From positions 1-64,000 of the forward strand of contig JAGAJN010000005.1 in assembly GCA_017828975.1 (NCBI GenBank): a stretch of DNA of 64,000 bases. The letters are read 5' to 3'. Under the pieces are notes generated by a model. That model made no database searches. It was not told the origin of the DNA and saw only the letters and a list, made by a program, of their open reading frames with translations. The stretch comes from Oscillospiraceae bacterium. GTDB taxonomy: Bacteria; Bacillota; Clostridia; Oscillospirales; Ruminococcaceae. The position numbers and the translations under genes were made by a program. Below are positions 26,870-36,194 of this stretch, piece by piece. How positions within the stretch are numbered: position 1 is the first letter of the stretch; each line of letters starts with the position of its first letter.

Positions 26870-27464
26870 GCGTGCAGCTTTGATTATCTCACTTCACATG
26901 TCTATTCAAAAGCCGTGGGAAAGGATCTTATGGTATATTGCAGCCGCAGCACTCTTCATCTTCTGGACTTTTACAAAGCTTTCCGCTTACACCGACGGAG
27001 TATTTACTTCACAGTTTTTCTCGGTATTTATGCCCATAATTATCTATGAATTCTTTTACCACAATGAATCGGTCATGATGAAAAGCTCGCCCAACTCTCT
27101 GCTTTCTCAGGTCTATCTGCCGCCTGTGCTATGCTCTGCATTTCTGATTTTCGATGCCGTTCTCACACACATTCTTATGACGCAGACACGGACACCCGAC
27201 AGCCTGATGCTGATATTTTACAGCACACTTGCAGCAGCTGAAATGGTTATTCTCCCCGCAGCCCTTCGGAAATTCAGATATGCATTGCCGGCAGCTGTAA
27301 TGATCTGGCTTGCCTGCTCAATGTTTAGCAAATATGACGCTGCAATAGCTGTCCCATTTGCAGGCATTATCAGTACCGCTGTTATCATTGTAGGCTGCTT
27401 TGCAAGCATTTGTATCAGCAAACGTTTTTTCGGATATGAACTGCATTTTGCAAATAACATCTAA
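26862..27464 (+). CDS. ABC transporter membrane subunit, six-span, component 2
   Basis: The 200-residue membrane protein has about six spans and overlaps the previous gene by eight bases. It is preceded by GGAAGGAGG within that gene. It has the same architecture as component 1 with little obvious sequence identity, so the transporter is probably a heterodimer. It ends the operon; the next gene has its own promoter. The substrate is unknown; YtrA-controlled transporters often export cell-wall-active antimicrobials or acetoin-related compounds. Confidence 0.7.
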   Translation: MIKRAALIISLHMSIQKPWERILWYIAAAALFIFWTFTKLSAYTDGVFTSQFFSVFMPIIIYEFFYHNESVMMKSSPNSLLSQVYLPPVLCSAFLIFDAVLTHILMTQTRTPDSLMLIFYSTLAAAEMVILPAALRKFRYALPAAVMIWLACSMFSKYDAAIAVPFAGIISTAVIIVGCFASICISKRFFGYELHFANNI

Positions 27465-27511
27465 TTTCTATTACAAAAAGGTTACATATTATTACAATCT
27501 GTTCCAAAACG

Positions 27512-27540
27512 TTGAAAAGTATTTCATAAAATGGTATAAT
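27512..27540 (+). promoter_or_regulatory. Promoter of the secreted-protein cluster
   Basis: TTGAAA (27512-27517), 17 bases, TATAAT (27535-27540), 34 bases before the ATG of the S-layer-homology protein. Confidence 0.85.
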
Positions 27541-27574
27541 ATTCAAAAATACCGCCGAAAGGAACGGATACTGT

Positions 27575-29725
27575 ATGAAAAGAAAAATTATTGCAGCAGC
27601 ACTTGCCGCACTTATGCTTTGCGGCACTGCCCTGCCCGTTTATGCAGCCGATAAGGACCCGAAAACCACTGTTTCTCAGGTCAACGGTGAGGATAAGGAA
27701 GAACTGAAAAAGGCAATCACTGTTGTCAAGCAGCGCTATAAAATTCCCGATGAATACACGGAATTTGATTACTATGATTTCGGCGATCGGTTTGAGCTTA
27801 CATGGTCTGACCCGAAAAACGGAAGATCTATCTCCGCAGAAACGGACGGAACAGTTATCTATTCGCTTTACGTAAGCAGCGACGAAAAAAGCGGCGAAAT
27901 CCCCGCAAAATTCGGGAAGCTGTCCGACGAACAGCTGAAAGCCATCGCTGCCGAGTGGATAAAAAAGCTTGACCCACAGATAAAGTATGGAATAAAAACG
28001 ACGATAGACAGCCGCTATCTGTGGTCGCAGAATGTAAAGATCAGTTTCAAGCTTACATCGAACGGAGTTGCCATAAACGGTCTTAGCGGAAATATCAGTC
28101 TTGACCGTGATACAGGCGACCTTGTAAGTATGAACATCTCAAATACAGACATAAAGAATCTCAGCCTTATTTCTGCCGATAAGATGAAATCGGAAACGGA
28201 GCTTGCAAATATCATCAAGTCAAATATGGAGCTAAAGCCTTATTACCGCTACGAGTATTCCGACGGCAAAGCCTTTGGCAGACTCTATTATGATGTGTCC
28301 TTTAAATCGGACATAAGTATGCTGGACGCCTTCACGGGAAAGCCCTCAACTATCGACAAGGACAAGGCAAAATTCGGCATAAAGGGTCAGAGCAATGAAA
28401 TTTCTGCAGGACAGGGCATTTCAAAAGATGATGATCTCGCCTGTGAAGAAGAAGTCGATGCAGATTTTGATTTTACCGAAAGAGAGCTTGTGGCTCTTGA
28501 ACTGGACAAGTCCCTCATTCAAAAGGGAGATATTGCGAACTACCTGAAAAATGACCCGATAATCGTGTTCGACAAGGACCTTACGCTGGAATATGCCGAA
28601 ATAACCGATCATTTCATTGATGAAAATGTCAAAATTGACTGCTGGGATCTGAGATACACCGCTAAAAGAAAAGGCTCGACCGTTCAGTTGAATGTGCTGA
28701 TGAACGCCCGCACGGGACAGATAATCACTTTCAACAAGGATATTACCTATGACCACGATGTTCAGTTTATGGAAATGTCTGTGGAGGACGGCGTAAAGCT
28801 TGCCGATAAGGCTGCCAAGCATTTTACGGGAGATGATTTTTCATCGTTCAAGCTGACCGAGAAGCCCTCCGAAAAAACCTTCAAGGGTTCGGCGGATTTC
28901 GTTTATTCGAGATATGTTAACGGCATTGAGGTCAAAGGAGATACGGTAACTGTGACCGTCCGCTCCAATAAATCGGTTTTTGCATATGAGAGCAATTACG
29001 TCGCCAACGCCGAATATGAGGACGCTTCAAAGCTTATTTCCGAAAATAAGGCAAAGGAAAAAGCGGTCAGATACAATCCACCGACAATAGCTTACGAATA
29101 TTTCTTCGACAAGGACGGCAAATGCAGAAGCTATATTGTTCAGAGATACAACACGAATTTCATCATTGACGGTGTGACAGGCAGACCTTGCCCCACATAT
29201 TATTGGGCGAAAAACAGCTTTTCGGGCACTCCCGAATATTCCGATATCAAGGGGACTGAAACCGAAAAATATGTGAACAAGCTGGCGGATTACAATATAA
29301 TTTTCACCGAAGATGAAGCCTTTGACTCTCAGCATATCATTACCGAAAAGGAATTCGCTGAGATTTTCGGTCGAATAAATAACCGCTTTACCCCCTACTA
29401 TTACGATATGCCCGAGAAGGAGCAAACCGAATACAGCGACAAAACCCCCGCCAACAATCTCTTCCTTGCAAAATTCTATGTGGATAATCTCACCGACTGC
29501 TCCGAGGCCGCGAAGCTTACGGGCATCTACAAGAGCCCCTTTACGGATATTCCCGAAAACCATTCTTACTGCGGATATGTCGCAATTGCAAAGGCTATGG
29601 GATTTGCTTCGGGCAGCAATGGAAGCTTTATTCCCGACAAAACTTATACCAGAGCCGAAGCAGCAAGACTTATCTACAATTACCTTTCGGGCAATGGCGG
29701 AAATATGGCTATTATTCCCCTTTGA
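27575..29725 (+). CDS. Secreted YcdB/PepSY-like protein with C-terminal S-layer homology domain
   Basis: The 716-residue protein has a Sec signal peptide (KRKIIAAALAALMLCGTALPVYAAD, cleavage after about residue 24). It then has two repeats resembling YcdB/PepSY modules (about 40-330 and 340-560), each with a GxLxxMNxxN-type or GQIITFNKD-type strand. At the C-terminus (about 640-716) is an SLH motif: FTDIPENHSYCGYVAIAKAMG, then SFIPDKTYTRAEAARLIY. The SLH part would bind cell-wall polymers; PepSY-like domains may inhibit proteases. Only one to one and a half SLH repeats are present, fewer than the usual three. It leads the three-gene exported cluster. Confidence 0.82.
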   Translation: MKRKIIAAALAALMLCGTALPVYAADKDPKTTVSQVNGEDKEELKKAITVVKQRYKIPDEYTEFDYYDFGDRFELTWSDPKNGRSISAETDGTVIYSLYVSSDEKSGEIPAKFGKLSDEQLKAIAAEWIKKLDPQIKYGIKTTIDSRYLWSQNVKISFKLTSNGVAINGLSGNISLDRDTGDLVSMNISNTDIKNLSLISADKMKSETELANIIKSNMELKPYYRYEYSDGKAFGRLYYDVSFKSDISMLDAFTGKPSTIDKDKAKFGIKGQSNEISAGQGISKDDDLACEEEVDADFDFTERELVALELDKSLIQKGDIANYLKNDPIIVFDKDLTLEYAEITDHFIDENVKIDCWDLRYTAKRKGSTVQLNVLMNARTGQIITFNKDITYDHDVQFMEMSVEDGVKLADKAAKHFTGDDFSSFKLTEKPSEKTFKGSADFVYSRYVNGIEVKGDTVTVTVRSNKSVFAYESNYVANAEYEDASKLISENKAKEKAVRYNPPTIAYEYFFDKDGKCRSYIVQRYNTNFIIDGVTGRPCPTYYWAKNSFSGTPEYSDIKGTETEKYVNKLADYNIIFTEDEAFDSQHIITEKEFAEIFGRINNRFTPYYYDMPEKEQTEYSDKTPANNLFLAKFYVDNLTDCSEAAKLTGIYKSPFTDIPENHSYCGYVAIAKAMGFASGSNGSFIPDKTYTRAEAARLIYNYLSGNGGNMAIIPL

Positions 29726-29761
29726 GAATATCCCGTCATAAAATAAGGAGGTTGACCGCTT

Positions 29762-29803
29762 ATGTCCGTATGCGGCTGCATAATGAAAAAACTATTTCAT
29801 TGA
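29762..29803 (+). other. Preferred start of the lipoprotein, out of frame at an A6 tract
   Basis: A strong AAGGAGG (29745-29751) sits ten bases before ATG 29762, but that frame stops after 13 codons at 29803. If the A-run at 29786-29791 had seven A instead of six, this start would read straight into the lipoprotein signal peptide (MKKTISLILCTFLLCSCS). The gene therefore looks frameshifted by one base in a homopolymer. Slippage, true mutation or a sequencing error are all possible. Confidence 0.6.
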
Positions 29804-31572
29804 TTTTATGCACGTTTCTCCTTTGCTCCTGTTCACAAGATAATGTGAATTTCACCGAAACGACCTCCGCCGGAGCTGCTGTAACCGAAGAAACTGCTAT
29901 AACGGAATCTTCACCGCCCGAAACGACTTCTGTGTCCGAAATGACTGTTAACGAAGCGGAGGAAGCTGTGAATGACGATTTTTACAGTCACGATGAACGG
30001 GTACAGGGTTATATGGAACAGCTTACGAAGCTTGAAAGCTTCAATGAAACACTTCCGCAGGCGGCATGCTGTCTTATCTGCGATCTTGATTCAAACGGCA
30101 CTCCCGAGGTGGTCATACAGGCTGCTGCGCATATATCCGTATCCGCTGTTTTCTCCGTTGATGATGATGGTGCATTTATGGCTGATCCTGCAGGCGGCAC
30201 GGCTTTTACGGACGCAGATACATGGCGTTCGTATGACGGAGAGATCCCCCAAGGCTTTATACTTGACGGGAAAGATCAATACTTTGCAAGCTGTCTTATC
30301 GGCGGTACTGCAGGTTACGGCGGTATTATAAAATTAGAGTTGAATGGACGAAAGCTTTCCTCGGAATATGTTGGGGAGTATTCATACAGCAGCACGATGG
30401 GATTTGAATACAGTGGATTTGACAACGAAGAACAATATAACGAATACATTCGCTCGTATTTCCAAAAGCTTGAACCGCAATGGAAGCTTCTGCCGCACAA
30501 AGAGCTTATTGATATAAAGGAAAAGACGCCGAACCATATCTCCTCTCTGCTTGAAAAGTATTATAATGACAGAGATGACATTGCTGAATTTGAAAATTTC
30601 CTTGACGATGATCTTGAATATGACATTGCATTCAAGCCTATATCCGAGCGTACAGAGTATTTCGACGGCAGAGAGGATTACACCAAAAACTACGCTTACG
30701 ATCATGCAGGAAGTCTTCTTGAGAATAAATATGGTTCAAAACTGACATACACCTACTATCCAAGCGGAAATGTCAAAACCAAGAATTATACCGACGGCGA
30801 AACTTATACATACGATGAGGACGGAAATCTTTTAAGTCCTGCCCCTGATGAACTGACCTATGACGAAATGGGACGTGTGAAAACACGCACCGACTTTGTC
30901 CGTGATTTCGTCAACGGAGGGTACAGAATTAATAGCATAACAGAATATTTCTACAATGGAGATACCGACGAAGTAGTAAAAAAAATACGCACCTATAACC
31001 AAAACACAACGGAAACCTATCTTTACGAAAACGGACTTGAAGTAAGCTTTGAATGGCACGATCCCGATGGTGGCTATATATCTAAAAAAACTATTTTAAA
31101 AGATCACACACCCGATGGACTTATTTCAAAGATGGAATACTTTGATGGAGAAGGAAATCTCAGCCGAACGATAACCTACGAATATGACAGCGAGAACCGT
31201 CTTATCCGTGAGGAAAGCATCACTACGCAATTCTACTGGGATGAATCCGACAGATGCAATGATTATATTGACAGCTATACATACAATGAGGACGGAAAAC
31301 TTCTTCTTAACGTTTTTGAGGCATTGACATACGGTGATACACATAAATATGAATACATCTACGATGAAGACGGCAACCTTACTGAGATGATAAACACCAA
31401 CGATCACGACAACGAGATGGTGGGTTATTCAAAAGGCAGTTTTGTAACAAGGTACAGCTATGAATTTGATTTCGCAGGAAATGTTATCCGTTCAGCCGAA
31501 AAATATGAAGACGAATGGGTTACTGTTACCGAATACAGGGCGATAAAGGTCATCAGACCAAAAGAACAATGA
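29770..31572 (+). CDS. Lipoprotein with YD-repeat-like C-terminal region
   Basis: This is a surface lipoprotein. In the main frame a hydrophobic stretch ISLILCTFLLCSC ends in a lipobox Cys, followed by a Thr/Ser/Glu-rich linker (about 40 residues) and a globular region starting DDFYSHDERVQGYM. The second half is a run of tyrosine-rich repeats of the YD/RHS kind (TYTYDEDGNLL, EYDSENRLIREE, SYTYNEDGKLL, EYIYDEDGNLTEM). ATG 29770 is the first ATG in frame but is 18 bases from the ribosome site; the better start at 29762 is out of frame by one base. Without correction the signal peptide has a poor N-region (MRLHNEK). It probably binds carbohydrate or protein partners outside the cell; function unknown. 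Confidence 0.65.
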   Translation: MRLHNEKTISLILCTFLLCSCSQDNVNFTETTSAGAAVTEETAITESSPPETTSVSEMTVNEAEEAVNDDFYSHDERVQGYMEQLTKLESFNETLPQAACCLICDLDSNGTPEVVIQAAAHISVSAVFSVDDDGAFMADPAGGTAFTDADTWRSYDGEIPQGFILDGKDQYFASCLIGGTAGYGGIIKLELNGRKLSSEYVGEYSYSSTMGFEYSGFDNEEQYNEYIRSYFQKLEPQWKLLPHKELIDIKEKTPNHISSLLEKYYNDRDDIAEFENFLDDDLEYDIAFKPISERTEYFDGREDYTKNYAYDHAGSLLENKYGSKLTYTYYPSGNVKTKNYTDGETYTYDEDGNLLSPAPDELTYDEMGRVKTRTDFVRDFVNGGYRINSITEYFYNGDTDEVVKKIRTYNQNTTETYLYENGLEVSFEWHDPDGGYISKKTILKDHTPDGLISKMEYFDGEGNLSRTITYEYDSENRLIREESITTQFYWDESDRCNDYIDSYTYNEDGKLLLNVFEALTYGDTHKYEYIYDEDGNLTEMINTNDHDNEMVGYSKGSFVTRYSYEFDFAGNVIRSAEKYEDEWVTVTEYRAIKVIRPKEQ

Positions 31573-31583
31573 GGAGCATTATT

Positions 31584-33815
31584 ATGAAGATTAAAGATAT
31601 ATTCATCTGTGCACTTTCGGCACTTCTCCTCTGCTCATGCACAAATACGGCAAATTCGGGCGAGATTTCGGAAACTGTTGAAACCGAACCTACAACAACG
31701 ACGGAAACATCGGTGACGGAAGAAACTACTGCCGAAACAACATCTGCCCAAACAGCTGAACCCGAAATTGTCACGGAGTTTTTCTATGACCTTGACTTTG
31801 ACGGAAATGATGAAAAAATCGAACTAAAACCCAAGTCAGCTATTGTCTGCTATGACAGCGAGGGGAACAAAATTGGTGCAGAAACGGGACAATGGTGCGA
31901 CCAGATGGATCATATCACGCTGAAATGGTACGATGACGGTCAAAACATCTACCCTGCCCTTTATTCAAAATATGATGTTGATTTTGCTCACGATGAATAC
32001 TATGTTGTTTTAAGCTTGAAGGACGGAGTTTTTACTGCCGAACGACTTGTTAAATGGGGATTTTTGCGAAGCGACAATGGCGGTTGGCACGGTCCTCCTT
32101 ATTTATACGACTATTACAGCGATGTATATGGTGATTGGATAAGCGAGGAAAAATGCGAAAATTACAAAGCTATGGTCTATGACAAAATTGAGGATACTCC
32201 AAGCTATCACCGCAGTTTGCTTGTAAAAGATGCAGTCCGTATGCTGAAAAACACTTCACCCGATACGGAACGGGTGATTTTCGTTGATATAAACAATGAC
32301 AGCACAGATGAGCTTGTGCTTTTTGCCGAAAGAATGCTGTACTGTTTTAGGCAGGACGGGAACAGCGTTGCAATCGTTGGAAAAGCCGATCTTGACGAGG
32401 AAAGCTTTGTCCTCCAATGGTACAACAACCGTGAAAAGGTATTTCCCGTGATAAAATGCGAGGACTCTTCGAAAGAAAGTTATTATAAGCTTACACTTGA
32501 CGGTGACAGCTTTAAATCGGAGCTGTTTTTACAGAATTCGGGCGGCAAATACTTTGCTGACGGCAAGGAAATATCCGAGGACGATTTTTTGCGTAAGAAA
32601 TACTTTATCTGGGATAAAAAACAGAACCGCCTTGAATATACCGTTGAAGCCGCCGTTGAGTACAGCACTTACGGTATGCTTTACGACATTGAAAACGACG
32701 GTATTCCAGAGCATATTATGGGATATTACGGCGCCTACGTCGACATAGAAGAAGGCGTTATGCGGCTTGACGGATACTCTCCGAAAAGTGCGGGCGGCTT
32801 TTTAATGGACAGCAACAGCGAGCTGAAAAAGTATTATGACAGCGTAAATGACGAGTATTTTTACATAAGCACTCGCTATGACGGATATACGACCTGCACA
32901 TCAAACAGGCAGGTTGAAAAAACCGTTTTCTACTCCAACACAAGCGACAGCAAAACTCTTGCATCGGAACACTATTATTTCAGCAGCTATACCTCAGAAA
33001 AATCTGATAAGATCTATCTTGAAGGAGCTTATTTTAACGGAGAAAAAATTGACGGCGACCGCTTTGTTGATAATACAGACCTTAAGCTTTACCATAAGCT
33101 TTTGGAAGAATATCTTTCAAGCTTCACCCTCGTTGACACCATAACCGCTTCACAGTTTATGTCAGAAACCCCAAACACCTATGAGGATTACAAAAATCAG
33201 GCTCTTGAAATTGAAAGGAAATATCTTGAAAACCCGTCTGCCGCAAAGGTAAAAGAGCTTGAACAGGTGACAATATGCGGAAAAGCAGTCGATGTCAATA
33301 CAAAGCATATTGGTATTCCGTCAGACATTTCTCCCGAAGATATTGAAAAGCTTGCACTTCTTGAAAACCTCGAAAGTATTTATATCTACGACAAAGACGA
33401 GAACACATACTTTGACCTTGAACTTTTGAGCGGTGTTGCCGACCGTATAACCTCGATCTCTTTGAAAAATGTCAACGATGCGGAAAAGCTTTCAATGTTC
33501 CCGAACCTGACTTCGCTTTATGTAAATACAAACTATAACGAGGCGGCGGAGCTATCTGCGCTGTCGGCTCTGACCGGTCTTGAATATCTCGGTATAAACG
33601 GTAAGATAACCAATCTTGATTTTGTCAAGGATATGACAAAGCTTAAAGAGATACGCTTTTTTGCTGTAAGTGATGAGGTTGACTGCTTTAAAGCTGCGGC
33701 GGTGCTGCCTTCTTTGAAAGTAATAGTTTTCAGCGGACAAGGCATGGTACCGTCAGCTGAACAGCTTGAATGTTTTGCTGATAGGGATGATATAATAATG
33801 CCTCAAATAAAATAA
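31584..33815 (+). CDS. Lipoprotein with leucine-rich-repeat C-terminus
   Basis: This 743-residue surface lipoprotein begins at ATG 31584 (GAGGAG seven bases before). Its signal peptide is IKDIFICALSALLLCSC with lipobox Cys near residue 19, then a Thr/Glu-rich linker. Several Asp-rich segments follow (DLDFDGNDEKIEL, DINNDSTDELVLF, DIENDGIPEHI) resembling calcium-binding FG-GAP/integrin-like or dockerin-like loops. The end (about 590-743) has leucine-rich repeats: LALLENLESIYIYD, LSMFPNLTSLYVN, LSALTGLEYLGING, MTKLKEIRFF. It is 12 bases from the previous gene and ends the cluster. Likely a surface binding protein. Confidence 0.75.
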   Translation: MKIKDIFICALSALLLCSCTNTANSGEISETVETEPTTTTETSVTEETTAETTSAQTAEPEIVTEFFYDLDFDGNDEKIELKPKSAIVCYDSEGNKIGAETGQWCDQMDHITLKWYDDGQNIYPALYSKYDVDFAHDEYYVVLSLKDGVFTAERLVKWGFLRSDNGGWHGPPYLYDYYSDVYGDWISEEKCENYKAMVYDKIEDTPSYHRSLLVKDAVRMLKNTSPDTERVIFVDINNDSTDELVLFAERMLYCFRQDGNSVAIVGKADLDEESFVLQWYNNREKVFPVIKCEDSSKESYYKLTLDGDSFKSELFLQNSGGKYFADGKEISEDDFLRKKYFIWDKKQNRLEYTVEAAVEYSTYGMLYDIENDGIPEHIMGYYGAYVDIEEGVMRLDGYSPKSAGGFLMDSNSELKKYYDSVNDEYFYISTRYDGYTTCTSNRQVEKTVFYSNTSDSKTLASEHYYFSSYTSEKSDKIYLEGAYFNGEKIDGDRFVDNTDLKLYHKLLEEYLSSFTLVDTITASQFMSETPNTYEDYKNQALEIERKYLENPSAAKVKELEQVTICGKAVDVNTKHIGIPSDISPEDIEKLALLENLESIYIYDKDENTYFDLELLSGVADRITSISLKNVNDAEKLSMFPNLTSLYVNTNYNEAAELSALSALTGLEYLGINGKITNLDFVKDMTKLKEIRFFAVSDEVDCFKAAAVLPSLKVIVFSGQGMVPSAEQLECFADRDDIIMPQIK

Positions 33816-33821
33816 CAAACA

Positions 33822-33872
33822 CCCATACCGTCAGACGATCCGAAAAATTCATCTGACGATATGGGCTTTTTA
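33822..33872 (+). terminator. Terminator of the secreted-protein cluster
   Basis: CCCATACCGTCAGA and TCTGACGATATGGG pair over 14 bases with one mismatch and are followed by CTTTTTAA. Confidence 0.85.
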
Positions 33873-33898
33873 ATGAATATGTGGCGTTTGACCACACA

Positions 33899-33933
33899 AC
33901 AAAAACAGCCCCGCAGTTTACACCGCGGAGCTG
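33899..33933 (-). terminator. Terminator of rpsB-tsf
   Basis: On the minus strand CAGCTCCGC and GCGGGGCTG (one GT pair) form a nine-base stem followed by TTTTTGTT. Confidence 0.85.
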
Positions 33934-33956
33934 AAAAATTTTACGTTGAAATAAGA

Positions 33957-34871
33957 TTACTTGATCATCTTAGCAACTTCGTCAGCGAAGTTCTCTTCCT
34001 TCTTCTCAACGCCTTCGCCTCTCTCGAAACGAACGAAGTCGGAAACTACAATGCTTCCGCCGAGCTTCTTAGCAGCGTCCTCAACGTACTTGCCAACTGT
34101 GAACTTGTCGTCCTTAACGAAAGACTGCTCAACCAGGCAGTTCTCGGAATAGTACTTGCCAACCTTGCCCTCAGCGATCTTAGCTCTTACCTGCTCGGGC
34201 TTGGAAGCCATCTTAGGATCCTCAGCCATCTGAGCCATGATGATGGTCTTTTCGTTCTCAAGAACCTCTGCGGGAACGGACTCTCTGTTCAGGTAAGCGG
34301 GGTTCATAGCTGCAACCTGAAGTGCGCAGTCCTTACCAACCTCAAATACCTTATCAGCACTGAGATCTGTATCCAGCTTAACCATAACACCGATGCTTCC
34401 GCCGCCGTGAACGTAAGGAACAAGAACGCCCTCAAGTCTCTTGAAACGACGAATAACCATATTCTCTCTGATCTTGATGAACAGATCCTGGAGAGTTTCC
34501 TCAACTGACTTGTCACCGCCGCTGATAGTTGCAGCCTTAAGAGCGTCAACATCTGCGGGATTCTTCTCGATTACAGTCTTAGCAACAGCTGCAACGAAAG
34601 CCTTGAACTCATCGTTGTTAGCAGCGAAGTCTGTTTCGATGTTTACTTCAACAACAGCACCTACGTTACCCTCTACAACAGCAGTAACGATACCCTCAGC
34701 AGCAACTCTGCCGCTCTTCTTAGCCTGTGTAGCAAGACCCTTTTCACGGAGAATTGTTACAGCCTTTTCTCTATCGCCGTCAGCCTCTTCGAGAGCTTTT
34801 TTACAATCCATCATACCAACGCCTGTGGATTTCATAAGGTCTTTGATTTCTGCAATTGATGCCTTTGCCAT
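33957..34871 (-). CDS. tsf: Translation elongation factor Ts
   Basis: EF-Ts is the guanine-nucleotide exchange factor of EF-Tu. The 304 residues show the N-terminal UBA-like domain (IAEIKDLMKSTGVGMMDCKKALEEADGD) and the core with the TDFAANNDEF motif that contacts EF-Tu and HGGGSIGVMV. It follows rpsB by 90 bases and shares its promoter, the standard rpsB-tsf operon. Confidence 0.98.
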   Translation of the reverse strand: MAKASIAEIKDLMKSTGVGMMDCKKALEEADGDREKAVTILREKGLATQAKKSGRVAAEGIVTAVVEGNVGAVVEVNIETDFAANNDEFKAFVAAVAKTVIEKNPADVDALKAATISGGDKSVEETLQDLFIKIRENMVIRRFKRLEGVLVPYVHGGGSIGVMVKLDTDLSADKVFEVGKDCALQVAAMNPAYLNRESVPAEVLENEKTIIMAQMAEDPKMASKPEQVRAKIAEGKVGKYYSENCLVEQSFVKDDKFTVGKYVEDAAKKLGGSIVVSDFVRFERGEGVEKKEENFADEVAKMIK

Positions 34872-34961
34872 TTTTATTCCTCCTAATATATCTATATACC
34901 GAAATCAGGGCAGACCTTTTTATTAAAATGTCTGCCCGATAACTCGAAAATATTTTACTGA

Positions 34962-35687
34962 TTACTCAGCAACTTCCTCAGCCTCAGCTGCGGGAGCTTC
35001 CTGCTGTCCCTGTCTGCCTTCGATGATAGCGTCAGCCATTGCGCCTGCGATAAGCTTAACAGCTCTGATAGCGTCATCGTTTCCGGGGATAACATAGTCA
35101 ACATCATCGGGATCGCAGTTTGTATCTACGATAGCAACGATGGGAATACCCAGCTTCTTTGCCTCTGCTACTGCGATCTTCTCCTTGCGGGGGTCAACGA
35201 TGAAGAGAGCACCGGGGAGCTTCTTCATATCCTTGATACCGCCGAGGAACTTTTCAAGCTTCTCTATTTCAAGGTTGAGCTTAACAACTTCCTTCTTGGG
35301 GAGGAGGTCGAATGTGCCATCCTCAGCCATCTGATGGAGCTGCTCAAGTCTCTTGATTCTTCTCTGAATGGTCTTGAAGTTGGTCATCATACCGCCAAGC
35401 CATCTTGCGTTTACATAGTGTGCGCCTGCACGCAGAGCCTCTTCCTTAACGGAATCGCCTGCCTGCTTCTTTGTACCTACAAAGAGAACGGACTCGCCGC
35501 TTGCGGAGAGCTCTCTTACGAAAGCATAAGCCTCGTCAAGCTTTACAACGGTCTTCTGGAGATCGATGATGTAAATTCCGTTTCTTTCGGTGAAAATGTA
35601 GGGAGCCATTTTCGGGTTCCATCTTCTTGTCTGATGTCCGAAGTGAACACCTGCTTCAAGAAGCTGCTTCATTGATACTACGCCCAT
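34962..35687 (-). CDS. rpsB: 30S ribosomal protein S2
   Basis: S2 sits on the solvent side of the small subunit. The 241-residue protein has the typical [39 protein letters not shown] and [23 protein letters not shown] motifs and an acidic C-terminal tail. ATG 35687 follows AGGAGGTAACTACC. A leader of about 110 bases separates it from the promoter. Confidence 0.98.
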   Translation of the reverse strand: MGVVSMKQLLEAGVHFGHQTRRWNPKMAPYIFTERNGIYIIDLQKTVVKLDEAYAFVRELSASGESVLFVGTKKQAGDSVKEEALRAGAHYVNARWLGGMMTNFKTIQRRIKRLEQLHQMAEDGTFDLLPKKEVVKLNLEIEKLEKFLGGIKDMKKLPGALFIVDPRKEKIAVAEAKKLGIPIVAIVDTNCDPDDVDYVIPGNDDAIRAVKLIAGAMADAIIEGRQGQQEAPAAEAEEVAE

Positions 35688-35797
35688 GGTAGTTACCTCC
35701 TGTTTGGTTTTTATTTATCCTCCGCCCGGCTTAGCTTACCTGCAACCGAAATATCGGCACCAACAGATAAAAGCACAGACGTGCGAATTACCTTGAT

Positions 35798-35826
35798 ATT
35801 ATAACATATCTGCCAAATTATTTCAA
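35798..35826 (-). promoter_or_regulatory. rpsB-tsf promoter
   Basis: On the minus strand TTGAAA (35821-35826), 17 bases, TATAAT (35798-35803). It lies directly after the ylmC stop. Confidence 0.87.
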
Positions 35827-35840
35827 GTATTTTTTGCTCG

Positions 35841-36131
35841 TCAATTCAACAGTTTTTCCGACAATATCCCGTTTGTTTTTGTCACTTTTGAACGAACCGC
35901 CATTTTTACAAGCACAGTATCCTCACCGATGACCTCGATCTCACTGCACTTGACTATAACATCATCGTCCCGCCCCAGCAGCCCAAAAAACCTCGGTCTG
36001 CCGTAAATTATGAACGAACGCACGCTAGCCCGCTCCGTGTCGATCTCGGCATCGTCGATAAAGCCCAGCCTTGCGCCGTCCCGTATGCTGATAACCTCTT
36101 TATTGCGAAGCTCCGATAAACTGCATATCAT
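35841..36131 (-). CDS. ylmC: YlmC/YmxH-family PRC-barrel protein
   Basis: This 96-residue PRC-barrel protein is of the kind conserved in spore-forming Firmicutes: MICSLSELRNKEVISIRDGARLGFIDDAEID, then GRPRFFGLLGRDDDVIVKCSEIEVIGEDTVLV. In Bacillus the family includes YlmC and YmxH, whose exact roles are unclear. It lies between mutS2 and rpsB on the same strand with its own short intergenic gap. Confidence 0.9.
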   Translation of the reverse strand: MICSLSELRNKEVISIRDGARLGFIDDAEIDTERASVRSFIIYGRPRFFGLLGRDDDVIVKCSEIEVIGEDTVLVKMAVRSKVTKTNGILSEKLLN

Positions 36132-36194
36132 AATATCCCTCGTTTCGGTGAGTTTTTATACAGTTTATTCGGAACCATGCCTGTACTATTCAAA

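Noticed and set aside
33841-33960. Two adjacent hairpins suggesting a small RNA between the lipoprotein and tsf
   Set aside because: Each is a good terminator for its own convergent transcript; no promoter for an extra RNA is seen.
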